DNA of 42,004 nucleotides from an uncultured Eubacteriales bacterium (lineage in GTDB: Bacteria; Bacillota_I; Bacilli_A; RF39; UBA660), in NCBI GenBank assembly GCA_900313815.1, contig OMST01000063.1:1-42004 (forward strand), given 5' to 3'. Below are positions 7,542 through 14,637 of this stretch, one piece after another (positions within the stretch are counted from its first letter, which is position 1; each line of letters opens with the position of its first letter). The notes below the pieces were generated by a model that made no database searches, had not been told where the DNA came from, and was given only the letters and a program-made list of their open reading frames with translations. A program made the position numbers and the translations under genes.

Positions 7542-7557
7542 AAGCAGAAATGCTTTT
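7540..7557. terminator. bidirectional intrinsic terminator
   Basis: AAAAGCA/TGCTTTT stem (7 bp) with GAAA loop, between convergent genes. It serves the plus-strand unit ending at 7541 and the minus-strand amidase gene ending at 7558. Confidence 0.8.
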
Positions 7558-8598
7558 TTAATTTGTTGGAATTATTAAGCTTTGTCCTATTTTTAATACT
7601 GTACTTGTTAAATTATTAATGGACATTATTTTACTAACACTAGTTCCATATGCTCTTGCTATATCCCATAAAGTATCGCCTTTCTTTACAGTATAAATAT
7701 TGCTGGTATTTACACCCGATTTATTACTTTTAGGTATAAAAATTTGCTGGTTTATTGATAAACTTGAATTGTTTAAATTGTTTAAACTCTTTAAAGTGTC
7801 AACATTAGTATTATATTTTTTGGCCAAATCCCATAATGTATCACCTTTTTGAACTATATATTTTATATATTCATCTGTATCATTAATTTTTAATGTTTGA
7901 CCAACTTTTAATAAATTATTAGATAGATTATTTATCTCTTTTAATTTTTTCACTGTAGTTCCAAATTTATTGGCTATGCTCCAAAGAGAATCACCTTTTA
8001 CAACTGTATAGTAATTAGAATCAGATGGATTAGTATACTTTAAGCCTTTATATTCCATTACTGCCTTAACAACAGCTTCTGCATATTTCTTATAATCATT
8101 CTTAATCTGAGATACATCATCTTTTTTACTATCTACAAAACCATATTCTATTATAAGAGCCTCATTATTTGGAGTGTCCCTATGAATAAAATAATAATCT
8201 TTTATTGGATTATTTGGAAGTCTTAATTGATAATATTTTCTAACATTTTGCCCTGCATTTTCTATTTCTTCAAGTATTTTTCTTGATAATTTGCTATTAT
8301 TTCTAAGAGCATATATTATTTCTGCTCCATCCCCTCCACCCGCATTTAAATGATTAGATAAAACGATAACATCACTACTATTGCCATAAAAATTCTTTAT
8401 TTTATTTACTCTTTCTTTAGGAGATAGTGTAATATCTGTACTACGAGTCAAACTAACAGGTACTCCTAGTTCTTTAAATCTATCATACATATATTTACTT
8501 ATCAATAAAGCATAGTCTTTTTCCTTTATATTATTAGAAACTGCCCCAGGATCACTCCCACCATGTCCAGGATCTATAACAACACCTTTTAATGCCAT
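7558..8598 (-). CDS. N-acetylmuramoyl-L-alanine amidase with three LysM domains
   Basis: 346 residues. The N-terminal Amidase_3 domain has VVIDPGHGGSDPGA (zinc His), a Glu in NIKEKD, a His in VLSNHLNAGGG and the catalytic Glu in LIIEYGFVDS. Three LysM peptidoglycan-binding repeats follow, each opening with a KGDxLW motif (about residues 200-345). It cleaves the MurNAc-L-Ala bond. The start at 8598 is chosen because GGTGA is four bases upstream; the longer frame adds 11 unlikely residues. There is no signal peptide, unusual for a wall hydrolase but shared with the SleB-like protein at 5019; this hints at lysis-type or autolytic release. Confidence 0.93.
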   Translation of the reverse strand: MALKGVVIDPGHGGSDPGAVSNNIKEKDYALLISKYMYDRFKELGVPVSLTRSTDITLSPKERVNKIKNFYGNSSDVIVLSNHLNAGGGDGAEIIYALRNNSKLSRKILEEIENAGQNVRKYYQLRLPNNPIKDYYFIHRDTPNNEALIIEYGFVDSKKDDVSQIKNDYKKYAEAVVKAVMEYKGLKYTNPSDSNYYTVVKGDSLWSIANKFGTTVKKLKEINNLSNNLLKVGQTLKINDTDEYIKYIVQKGDTLWDLAKKYNTNVDTLKSLNNLNNSSLSINQQIFIPKSNKSGVNTSNIYTVKKGDTLWDIARAYGTSVSKIMSINNLTSTVLKIGQSLIIPTN

Positions 8599-8625
8599 AC
8601 AATCACCTAATTTATTGTATGAAAA

Positions 8626-8643
8626 AAGCACATTTCTGTGCTT
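8626..8643 (-). terminator. intrinsic terminator downstream of the 197-residue protein gene
   Basis: On the minus strand AAGCACA, loop GAAA, TGTGCTT, then a T run. It also overlaps the region from which the amidase gene would be transcribed (TACAAT at about 8613-8618). Confidence 0.75.
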
Positions 8644-8647
8644 AATA

Positions 8648-9241
8648 TTACATATGTAATCTTCTTTGATATATGTTTCCTCTAGTCAAGTCATATGGTA
8701 CTTTATTAATATTTACTCTTTTGTAAAGAACCATTTCTCTTCTACCATTTAAGATTTCATGATTATGTGAAACGTAATATCCTATTGGGAAATGATGAAT
8801 ATTATATTCTCTTTCTATCTCTTTTGTTATTTGCATTTTATCACTTATATATTCTGTACTAACAATATTAGTTACAGTGCCTAACCATTCTTCATCACTA
8901 TATTCCAATGATTCTATTTCATCTTTAGTTATAGGGCAAAGCATTAATTCAAATAGATCTTCTTCCATTTCTCCGGCAACTATACCTTTTGTTATAGTAA
9001 TGCATGTATCAAAAGGATCAAAATTAAAATTATAAAATACATCTCCATATACACTATCATAAACTCTAAATGATATATCATCTTCTATTTCATCGCTTTT
9101 AGCTTTCGCTAATGTTTCTCTAATCTTAAATATAAATTCTCTAGGTAATTCTCTTAATAATTTTACTAATGCTTTTCCATTTTTTCTATCACTATTTACT
9201 ATATACCATAATGAAGTGTCATAATCCTTATCAAATATCAT
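8648..9241 (-). CDS. uncharacterised protein (197 aa)
   Basis: Not recognised. A soluble mixed alpha/beta protein, acidic in the middle (AKSDEIEDDISF, GEMEEDLFELML), with no signal peptide or membrane segment. The start at 9241 is chosen because GGAGGG lies five bases upstream; the earlier in-frame ATG at 9262 overlaps the stop of the preceding gene. It is the second gene of a two-gene minus-strand unit with the 169-residue protein; both use an identical strong GGAGGG site, which suggests the products are needed together. Confidence 0.7.
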   Translation of the reverse strand: MIFDKDYDTSLWYIVNSDRKNGKALVKLLRELPREFIFKIRETLAKAKSDEIEDDISFRVYDSVYGDVFYNFNFDPFDTCITITKGIVAGEMEEDLFELMLCPITKDEIESLEYSDEEWLGTVTNIVSTEYISDKMQITKEIEREYNIHHFPIGYYVSHNHEILNGRREMVLYKRVNINKVPYDLTRGNIYQRRLHM

Positions 9242-9261
9242 AAAAGCCCTCCTAATATACA

Positions 9262-9771
9262 TTAATTATGTATATTTCTAACTAATTCCTTTACTCTTCC
9301 TTTTTGAAGTTTAAGTAATCTACTTTGATTTCTTGAATTTGCTCTTTGTTGCTTTTTTGCTTCTTTTGCATTAATCCTTGCTTTAGCATATTTTTCTTTT
9401 ATTGAATTAATTCTATTAACATATCGTTCAATATCTTCTTTAGACATTGATTGTAATTTTTCTTTCATCTCTTTTTCAGAGATTTGCTTATAAAATAGAA
9501 TAATAAGTTTACCTTTTCTAATCATTTTCTTTTCAGCAGCCTGCTCTAATTCAATAACATATTTATTTCTTGAATATAGTGGAGTCCCGGTAATAATATC
9601 TTTCCCAATAACATAATCCCCTATATATTCTTTACTTTCAGCATCAATCATTCCTATCTTTCTAAATTCAAATAAAACTTCAAATTCACGTTCTCCCGTA
9701 TAAGCATCGATTACATTTTTTACCTTATAATCACCTAAAATATCACATACTCCATAATACTTTTCAAACAT
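9262..9771 (-). CDS. uncharacterised basic protein (169 aa)
   Basis: Not recognised. The N-terminal ~90 residues look beta-rich (DYKVKNVIDAYTGEREFEVLFEFRK); the C-terminal ~70 residues are helical and strongly basic (IKEKYAKARINAKEAKKQQR), a pattern compatible with RNA or DNA binding (inference). GGAGGG lies four bases before the ATG. The promoter is TTGCTT-17 bp-TATAAT at 9795-9823, back to back with that of the plus-strand gene at 9886. Confidence 0.7.
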   Translation of the reverse strand: MFEKYYGVCDILGDYKVKNVIDAYTGEREFEVLFEFRKIGMIDAESKEYIGDYVIGKDIITGTPLYSRNKYVIELEQAAEKKMIRKGKLIILFYKQISEKEMKEKLQSMSKEDIERYVNRINSIKEKYAKARINAKEAKKQQRANSRNQSRLLKLQKGRVKELVRNIHN

Positions 9772-9794
9772 AATGCCCTCCTATACGAGTCAGT

Positions 9795-9823
9795 ATTATA
9801 TAACAATCATATGCCAGAAGCAA
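9795..9823 (-). promoter_or_regulatory. sigma-A-type promoter for the 9262/8648 gene pair
   Basis: The minus strand reads TTGCTT (9823-9818), a 17-base spacer, and TATAAT (9800-9795). Confidence 0.7.
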
Positions 9824-9838
9824 TATTTTTAATAAATC

Positions 9839-9867
9839 TTGACTTATTATTGATCATATTCTATTAT
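9839..9867 (+). promoter_or_regulatory. sigma-A-type promoter for the gene at 9886
   Basis: TTGACT (9839-9844), 17-base spacer, TATTAT (9862-9867), followed by AAGGA and the ATG at 9886. The two divergent -35 boxes are only 15 bases apart. Confidence 0.7.
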
Positions 9868-9885
9868 ATAGAACCAAGGATGTGA

Positions 9886-10482
9886 ATGATAATGGCAAAT
9901 GATAGCCTAAATGCTTTGTGGAAACAAGTTATGAAAGATGCAACAATAACTTATAAAAAGAGTAGATTAAAAGATTTGCACTATGCTATGATGCGTATTG
10001 AAATATCAAAAATGGATATAGAGAATCAATATGTTATTGATAAAGAGTATTATGGAATAGACCAAGCTACTCCTACATATAGATATTCTATATATGAAGC
10101 ATATAAAGAAGGATATAGACTAGGTACTGAATTTTTTGAATTAAAAACACAATTATTTAATGAAGGCCTATTATCAATCAATGAACACGCACAATTCTCT
10201 GATGCAACTTTTATTGCAGCGACTAAAATGTTGAGAGATTATGGCTTAAGTTATCCTAATTGCTGGAGTGTTAGATTCGCTGGAATTAAATATAGTTCAG
10301 AAGAATCAATGGAAAAAGATTACTTGGATTTTGTTTCAAAAGTCAATGAAATGTTTGATAACAATAAAATAACAGATTTAGAAAAAGAATTATTATATTT
10401 AACAGCAAATTATTTTCATGCAAGGAACAAATATTATCTAAAAGATAATAAAGATAAATCAAGAAATTTAAAAACAAATTAA
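9886..10482 (+). CDS. uncharacterised helical protein (198 aa)
   Basis: Not recognised. A soluble, predicted all-helical protein with many aromatic residues (HYAMMRIEISKMDIENQYV, NYFHARNKYYL). No signal peptide or membrane segment. AAGGA at 9876-9880 supports ATG 9886; a second ATG two codons later is possible. It is transcribed divergently from the unknown pair 9262/8648, and the short shared promoter region suggests joint control. The stop codon is inside a strong terminator hairpin. Confidence 0.7.
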   Translation: MIMANDSLNALWKQVMKDATITYKKSRLKDLHYAMMRIEISKMDIENQYVIDKEYYGIDQATPTYRYSIYEAYKEGYRLGTEFFELKTQLFNEGLLSINEHAQFSDATFIAATKMLRDYGLSYPNCWSVRFAGIKYSSEESMEKDYLDFVSKVNEMFDNNKITDLEKELLYLTANYFHARNKYYLKDNKDKSRNLKTN

Positions 10483-10506
10483 AATGATTACATGTGTAAT
10501 CATTTT
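10481..10506. terminator. bidirectional intrinsic terminator
   Basis: AAAATGATTAC/GTAATCATTTT stem of 11 bp, loop ATGT, T run on the plus strand and T-rich on the minus strand; it sits between convergent genes and includes the stop of the 198-residue gene. Confidence 0.85.
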
Positions 10507-10508
10507 TA

Positions 10509-11018
10509 TTAATATTGAATTGATTTTAGAAATATTTCCTCTAGTCTAGAAATATCAATACCTGATGTGAATACAAATGCATAAACATCATTATTATGTT
10601 TATGATAATAAATATTAACATCTGCTTTAGTAAAGTTTAAAAAATGAACAACTGTATAATCAACTCCATCTATTGTGGTATCATATTTTTTATCATATGA
10701 TTCAGTAGAATCATTTATAGCATAATCAATAGATTTATTTTTATAATGAAATATTCTAATAACAAAATATGGTTGATCATTAATGTTTTCAGAGAAATAA
10801 TTAATAGCATTAATTAGTTCTGTTTTTCTAAAATTCTCAGCTATTTTATATGAAATACCATATCCAGTTTCATCCTTATCCAACTTATATTTAATATTTT
10901 CTAATACCACTTCATCATCTGCTAATTGTTCTTCCATTGGAATAGCTTCTTTCTTACCACATCCTATTAACAATATAGAAACTAATAAAAATATAAATAT
11001 CTTAAAAAAACGTTTCAT
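10509..11018 (-). CDS. lipoprotein of unknown function
   Basis: 169 residues: a basic N-terminus, a hydrophobic core and lipobox LIGC (Cys20) followed by GKKEAIP, so it is a diacylglycerol-anchored surface lipoprotein. The mature part is a small alpha/beta domain of about 140 residues without a recognised motif; its length and pattern resemble the lipoprotein at 38607, suggesting a related fold. GGGGTGA lies upstream of the ATG. Confidence 0.8.
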   Translation of the reverse strand: MKRFFKIFIFLLVSILLIGCGKKEAIPMEEQLADDEVVLENIKYKLDKDETGYGISYKIAENFRKTELINAINYFSENINDQPYFVIRIFHYKNKSIDYAINDSTESYDKKYDTTIDGVDYTVVHFLNFTKADVNIYYHKHNNDVYAFVFTSGIDISRLEEIFLKSIQY

Positions 11019-11068
11019 TAACTCACCCCAAATATATTATAGTATAAAAAATATAGTAGTAATCTACT

Positions 11069-11947
11069 TTATCTATATCTTTTTACGTATTTAAATTCTT
11101 CTTTATCACAACATGGAAAACCAGTATTATAAGATATATTATTAGTTATCAAACAATTTGTCAAAGGTTTATCCAAATATAAATAATTGTTTACATCCTC
11201 AATTAATTCAGATGCAACTGTTAAAGATTCTCTCCATAGATCGTCAAATGATTCATGATACTCATCGCCAGTTATTGGATTTTGTATACTTGAATGACTC
11301 AGATTTAAAAATCTTGACACTCTTCCAGTATTTCTATTATATAGGAAGTCTCCTAATTTAAATCTACTACATATTAATTCTTTTAATCTTGTTCTTTTTG
11401 ATCTAAATTTATCAAATTCAACTATGGTATTAACTCCTATGTCATATCTCACTGACATATTATTTCTATTATATATTTTTTTATAAGTATCATTTATAAC
11501 TCCAGATAATTCTTTATTAAATAATCTGGTTTTTAAATAATATTTTTGAAATTTTCTTCTGTTTTTAACAGTAACATAATCTGCTATCCAAAGTTCTATT
11601 AAAGCATGAGGATTAATAACACTATCTGAAGGCATTTTCTCTGTCATATAGTATATTAATGGGTGCATTACTAAATCAAGCACAAAATGGTCTAATTGGC
11701 CATATAAAAACGCCATAACTTTGCTATTATCTTGTAATTTTCTTTCCTTTATTATGTTAATCATAGTTTCAAAATAATATCTTGTATTATGGGAATGTTG
11801 ATAATCAAATAAAGCATAATCAGTTATCATAAGTGAATCAGGTCCAAAAGCAAATCTTTTTAAATCTGCTGAACTAATTTCAGTTCTTTTTTTAATATTT
11901 GGAAGAACCATTTCACTATGTATTGAATGTGATTTATAGTCTGGCAT
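11069..11947 (-). CDS. zinc-dependent phospholipase C-like protein
   Basis: 292 residues resembling the zinc-dependent phospholipase C/S1-P1-like family of Firmicutes: an N-terminal HSIHSEMVL segment, then FAFGPD, DYQHSHNTRYYFE, and FLYGQLDHFVLDLVMHPLIYY with the spaced His and Asp ligands expected for a zinc cluster. There is no signal peptide, so a cytosolic phosphoesterase is as likely as a secreted phospholipase. The start at 11947 is chosen because GGGGTGA lies four bases upstream and the -10 (11964-11972) overlaps the earlier in-frame start. Confidence 0.75.
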   Translation of the reverse strand: MPDYKSHSIHSEMVLPNIKKRTEISSADLKRFAFGPDSLMITDYALFDYQHSHNTRYYFETMINIIKERKLQDNSKVMAFLYGQLDHFVLDLVMHPLIYYMTEKMPSDSVINPHALIELWIADYVTVKNRRKFQKYYLKTRLFNKELSGVINDTYKKIYNRNNMSVRYDIGVNTIVEFDKFRSKRTRLKELICSRFKLGDFLYNRNTGRVSRFLNLSHSSIQNPITGDEYHESFDDLWRESLTVASELIEDVNNYLYLDKPLTNCLITNNISYNTGFPCCDKEEFKYVKRYR

Positions 11948-11963
11948 TTTTTCACCCCGCAAC

Positions 11964-11972
11964 ATTATACCA
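11964..11972 (-). promoter_or_regulatory. extended -10 promoter (TGGTATAAT)
   Basis: The minus strand reads TGGTATAAT, 16 bases upstream of the ATG at 11947, with the GGGGTGA ribosome site in between. Confidence 0.6.
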
Positions 11973-11988
11973 CATTTAATTTAAAGAA

Positions 11989-12011
11989 AAAAGTACATTT
12001 TTTGTACTTTT
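11989..12011 (-). terminator. intrinsic terminator of the HAD gene
   Basis: AAAAGTAC/GTACTTTT stem (8 bp), 7-base loop, followed by T-rich sequence on the minus strand; the stop codon (12010-12012) overlaps the stem. Confidence 0.7.
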
Positions 12012-12567
12012 ATGCCATAACTAATTTCATAGGTTTTTCATTATAATTAATTGAATTTTGTATAGTTCTTAAAATACTTTTAGATTTTAATAATTCATCT
12101 AAAGAGTTAATTGTAATATATTTATCACTTTGTTCACTAGTAAATTTAATGCCTAGACCACCACATTCAATCCATGGTTTTAAGTTTCCTCCATAGTCAT
12201 CTACTAGTATTGAATTTAATGGATTAACTATATCGCATTTTTCAACTCCCTTAGGGACACATATTATTGGTATGTTTTTATTTTTACTTCTAACATATGA
12301 AACTTTTGCTTTGATTTCACTTATAGAATGAACTGTTGTTAATATAGATATATTAAATATTTTACTTTCTTGTAATATTCTAATATTTTTAAAAGCATCA
12401 TTTATTTCTTGTGTATTAAGCAATAAATCATTCCAATCTAATTCCCTATAGAATTTACCAACATTTTTAGAATCACTAAGACTTATACCTCTATCTGCCA
12501 TCATTTTATATGTTTCGTTTATAGTATCTACTAGTACCCCATCAAAATCAATATATAAATTAATCAT
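12010..12567 (-). CDS. HAD-superfamily phosphatase (5'-nucleotidase-like)
   Basis: 185 residues. Motif I is YIDFDGVLVDT (nucleophile Asp7 and general acid Asp9), motif II is ILTTVHS, motif III Lys lies in the VPKGVEKCDIV region, and motif IV is LVDDYGGNLKPW. The layout is closest to small deoxyribonucleotidase-like HADs, but the substrate is not readable. GGAGG is six bases before the ATG. The sequence GTGTATTTAGTACAC at 12581-12595 matches the operator in the promoter of the adjacent Nudix regulator, so the pair is probably one regulon; a role in nucleotide or NAD salvage would fit (inference). Confidence 0.8.
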   Translation of the reverse strand: MINLYIDFDGVLVDTINETYKMMADRGISLSDSKNVGKFYRELDWNDLLLNTQEINDAFKNIRILQESKIFNISILTTVHSISEIKAKVSYVRSKNKNIPIICVPKGVEKCDIVNPLNSILVDDYGGNLKPWIECGGLGIKFTSEQSDKYITINSLDELLKSKSILRTIQNSINYNEKPMKLVMA

Positions 12568-12580
12568 AATTACCTCCTAT

Positions 12581-12595
12581 GTGTATTTAGTACAC
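12581..12595. promoter_or_regulatory. operator upstream of the HAD gene
   Basis: GTGTATTTAGTACAC: half-sites GTGTA and TACAC. It differs at two positions from the site at 13319-13333 in the NrtR-like gene promoter and lies between the HAD promoter region and its GGAGG, a repressor position. Confidence 0.65.
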
Positions 12596-12612
12596 ATTTA
12601 ATTTTATATATA

Positions 12613-12635
12613 AAGCATATATTTAAAATATGCTT
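12613..12635 (-). terminator. possible weak terminator after the Nudix regulator gene
   Basis: AAGCATAT/ATATGCTT stem (8 bp) with a 7-base loop. It overlaps the stop codon; the downstream T run is poor, so read-through into the HAD gene is likely. Confidence 0.4.
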
Positions 12636-13291
12636 ATATCTTTTTTCTTTTTATCAAACTTATATAATTTAGCTTTTTTCTTTCCAACATAATTTACTTC
12701 TTTTTTAGTATCGACTATTACGTTTAACATTTTTTTTCTAAAATTCCTTCTATCAATTTTTATATTTAAGATAGATTCATATACTGTTTGTAACTCTGGT
12801 AATGTAAATCCGTTTGGAAAAAATGATTTTAAAATATCTGTAGTAATAATTCTTTCTTTTAATTTTTCAATTGCATAATTTAATATTTCATTATGATCAT
12901 AAGCAAGTTTAGGAATGTTATCTAATGTAAACCAATCTGCATTAGATGTTTTATTAGTTGTCTTAAGTATTTCAACTGTTTGAGAATCAATTATACCTAT
13001 ATAACCTACTCCTATCATACGATAAAGAGGACTTCTATCTAATGCATCAAATGTTCTAAAAGGTGTTAAATCATCAAGTTCAATTCCAGTCTTTTCTTTT
13101 AGTTCTCTTAAAGCACCATCTTTAATAAGCTCATTATTATACATGGCTCCACTTGGAAGTGCCCACATTCCTTTGAATGGATCATTGGTTCTTCTAACAA
13201 GTAATACTTTTGTTGTTCCCTTTTCTACAGTAAACAATGCTGTTATAACATGAATACCTATATTCTTGTATAGAGGGTTCTTTAATTCCAT
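12623..13291 (-). CDS. NrtR-family transcriptional regulator (Nudix domain plus winged helix)
   Basis: 222 residues. Residues 1-145 form a Nudix domain with a near-complete Nudix box at 48-70; the usual EE pair reads Glu66-Lys67, so hydrolase activity is probably lost, as in ADP-ribose-sensing NrtR regulators. Residues 155-212 (NGFTLPELQTVYESIL, DRRNFRKKML, ending KKAKLYKF) match the NrtR DNA-binding winged helix. NrtR proteins repress NAD-biosynthesis genes; the effector here is not known. The gene's own promoter carries a palindrome between -35 and -10, indicating autorepression, and a second copy precedes the HAD gene. Confidence 0.85.
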   Translation of the reverse strand: MELKNPLYKNIGIHVITALFTVEKGTTKVLLVRRTNDPFKGMWALPSGAMYNNELIKDGALRELKEKTGIELDDLTPFRTFDALDRSPLYRMIGVGYIGIIDSQTVEILKTTNKTSNADWFTLDNIPKLAYDHNEILNYAIEKLKERIITTDILKSFFPNGFTLPELQTVYESILNIKIDRRNFRKKMLNVIVDTKKEVNYVGKKKAKLYKFDKKKKDISIF

Positions 13292-13311
13292 ATCTACCTC
13301 CTTACAATTAT

Positions 13312-13340
13312 ATTATATGCGTATTTTGTACACTTGTCAA
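13312..13340 (-). promoter_or_regulatory. consensus sigma-A promoter of the NrtR-like gene with operator in the spacer
   Basis: The minus strand reads TTGACA (13340-13335), exactly 17 bases, TATAAT (13317-13312). The spacer contains GTGTACAAAATACGC (13333-13319), a near-palindrome with half-sites GTGTA and TACGC. Binding there would occlude RNA polymerase. Confidence 0.85.
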
Positions 13341-13351
13341 TACCTAAATAA

Positions 13352-13377
13352 AAAAATAATATAAAAATATTATTTTT
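13352..13377 (-). terminator. intrinsic terminator of the DUF3267 gene
   Basis: AAAAATAATAT/ATATTATTTTT stem (11 bp) with an AAAA loop, ending at the stop codon of the gene at 13378. Confidence 0.6.
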
Positions 13378-14055
13378 CTACATCATATACTCAATATAAA
13401 AGTATAAAATAGCTACCAGTATAAAAATAGCAAATGTTATCCAACTAGCTTTACTGATCCTAATTTTTTTCATATCTTGCTTTTCTAATTTATCTGTTGT
13501 TCCTTTAAAATCAAGTGCATACATTTTCTTTTTAGATAAATCTTCACTAGAATATAATCCAAATGCCATTGGATTATCATATTCAGAATATTCAAAATCT
13601 TTTAATTTAGATAATCCTATAAACATAAATATATCGCCAGCACATCCAGATATATTAAATATTGACAAAGAAACTAAAACACTATTATCAATTATTATCC
13701 CTATTATATATGTAATTATTCCTATAAATATTAATGGATATACAAGTGAAATAAGAATGTTCTTTTTTGTTATATTTTGTTTACATAAACAACATAATAT
13801 TCCTTTTTCTAAGTGAGCTCCATATGTTATATTTTCAAACTTTGCTCCATGAAGTACATAACTAATACTATGTAGTATCTCATGAAAAATTAAATATGGT
13901 ATCAATAGTATTAATATCAAAAAATAATTAGAAAATATTAAGCTTTCTTTGCCAATCAACTCAGTAAATATTATCATTACTAATAAAAGTATAGTAGATA
14001 TAATAGTTAATTTGCTTGAATTCATTTCAAATATATAATATTTTTTATTTTTCAT
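13378..14055 (-). CDS. DUF3267 putative membrane zincin peptidase
   Basis: 225 residues with about four or five membrane segments. LIFHEILHSISYVLHG (about 56-71) carries an HExxH zinc-binding motif within the membrane region, as in the DUF3267 family, which resembles site-2-protease-type intramembrane metalloproteases. Two membrane segments follow around residues 100-150 and a C-terminal one at 205-222. Substrate is unknown. GGTGA lies four bases upstream of the ATG. It is divergent from the signal-peptidase-like gene at 14137. Confidence 0.8.
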   Translation of the reverse strand: MKNKKYYIFEMNSSKLTIISTILLLVMIIFTELIGKESLIFSNYFLILILLIPYLIFHEILHSISYVLHGAKFENITYGAHLEKGILCCLCKQNITKKNILISLVYPLIFIGIITYIIGIIIDNSVLVSLSIFNISGCAGDIFMFIGLSKLKDFEYSEYDNPMAFGLYSSEDLSKKKMYALDFKGTTDKLEKQDMKKIRISKASWITFAIFILVAILYFYIEYMM

Positions 14056-14108
14056 TTAATCACCATAATAAATATAGCAAATATTATATGTATTTACAAC
14101 AAAATATA

Positions 14109-14117
14109 TGCTATAAT
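14109..14117 (+). promoter_or_regulatory. extended -10 promoter (TGCTATAAT)
   Basis: TGCTATAAT is followed by AGGAG and the ATG at 14137. Confidence 0.65.
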
Positions 14118-14136
14118 CATACTAGGAGAATAAAAT

Positions 14137-14622
14137 ATGAAAAAAAAGAAACTTACTTTATTTATAAAGCCTATAATATTCGCTATAAGCGTAATAATAT
14201 TATTATTAGCGGTTGTATCTATTTATAGTTCTATTTATAAAATACTTAATGATACAAACAATGCCTATATTTTTAATAACACATTATTTTTAGTAAAAAG
14301 CAATTATTATTATCCAGATTATAAAAAGAATGATTATTTATTATTAAATAAGAAGAAATACTATTTTGAAGGTGATAGAGTTGTATATCTAAACGGAGAA
14401 TCCTATGGAATAGCTAGAATAGTAAATTATAATGGTGGTACATACACTATAGTTGAAGAAAATAATAAGTATAATAGAGTAGATAATACAATGATAGTGG
14501 GAAAAATAAAAGCCAATCTCCATAAATCAGGATTATTAATATCTAGTCCACTATTAATACTTGCACTAGCAATATTTATATCATTATATTTTGTACTTGG
14601 CATATATGAAAAAGATAGTTAA
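14137..14622 (+). CDS. signal peptidase I (SipW-like) pseudoenzyme
   Basis: 161 residues with membrane segments at about 10-33 and 133-155, the SipW/archaeal-type signal peptidase topology. The core aligns by pattern: VKSNYYYPDYKKNDYLL takes the place of the SGSMxPTIxxGDxVI catalytic strand, GIARIV the place of the T-H-R-V motif, and TMIVGKI the terminal VGKV. At the nucleophile Ser there is Tyr57 and at the general-base His there is Ala93, so proteolysis by the usual mechanism is not possible. It could bind signal peptides without cutting, or regulate an active peptidase. The N-terminus is strongly basic (MKKKK). The stop codon lies in a terminator hairpin. Confidence 0.65.
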   Translation: MKKKKLTLFIKPIIFAISVIILLLAVVSIYSSIYKILNDTNNAYIFNNTLFLVKSNYYYPDYKKNDYLLLNKKKYYFEGDRVVYLNGESYGIARIVNYNGGTYTIVEENNKYNRVDNTMIVGKIKANLHKSGLLISSPLLILALAIFISLYFVLGIYEKDS

Positions 14623-14637
14623 TAAATAACTATCTTT
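14611..14637. terminator. bidirectional intrinsic terminator
   Basis: AAAGATAGTTA/TAACTATCTTT stem (11 bp), 5-base loop; it contains the stop codons of both convergent genes. Confidence 0.85.

Noticed and set aside
5019-8598. Prophage lysis cassette
   Set aside because: No holin, structural, integrase or packaging genes are present around the two hydrolases.
13378-14055. DUF3267 and the 29724 HExxH protein as paralogues
   Set aside because: Apart from the HExxH motif, topology differs (multi-pass versus single anchor with large extracytoplasmic domain).
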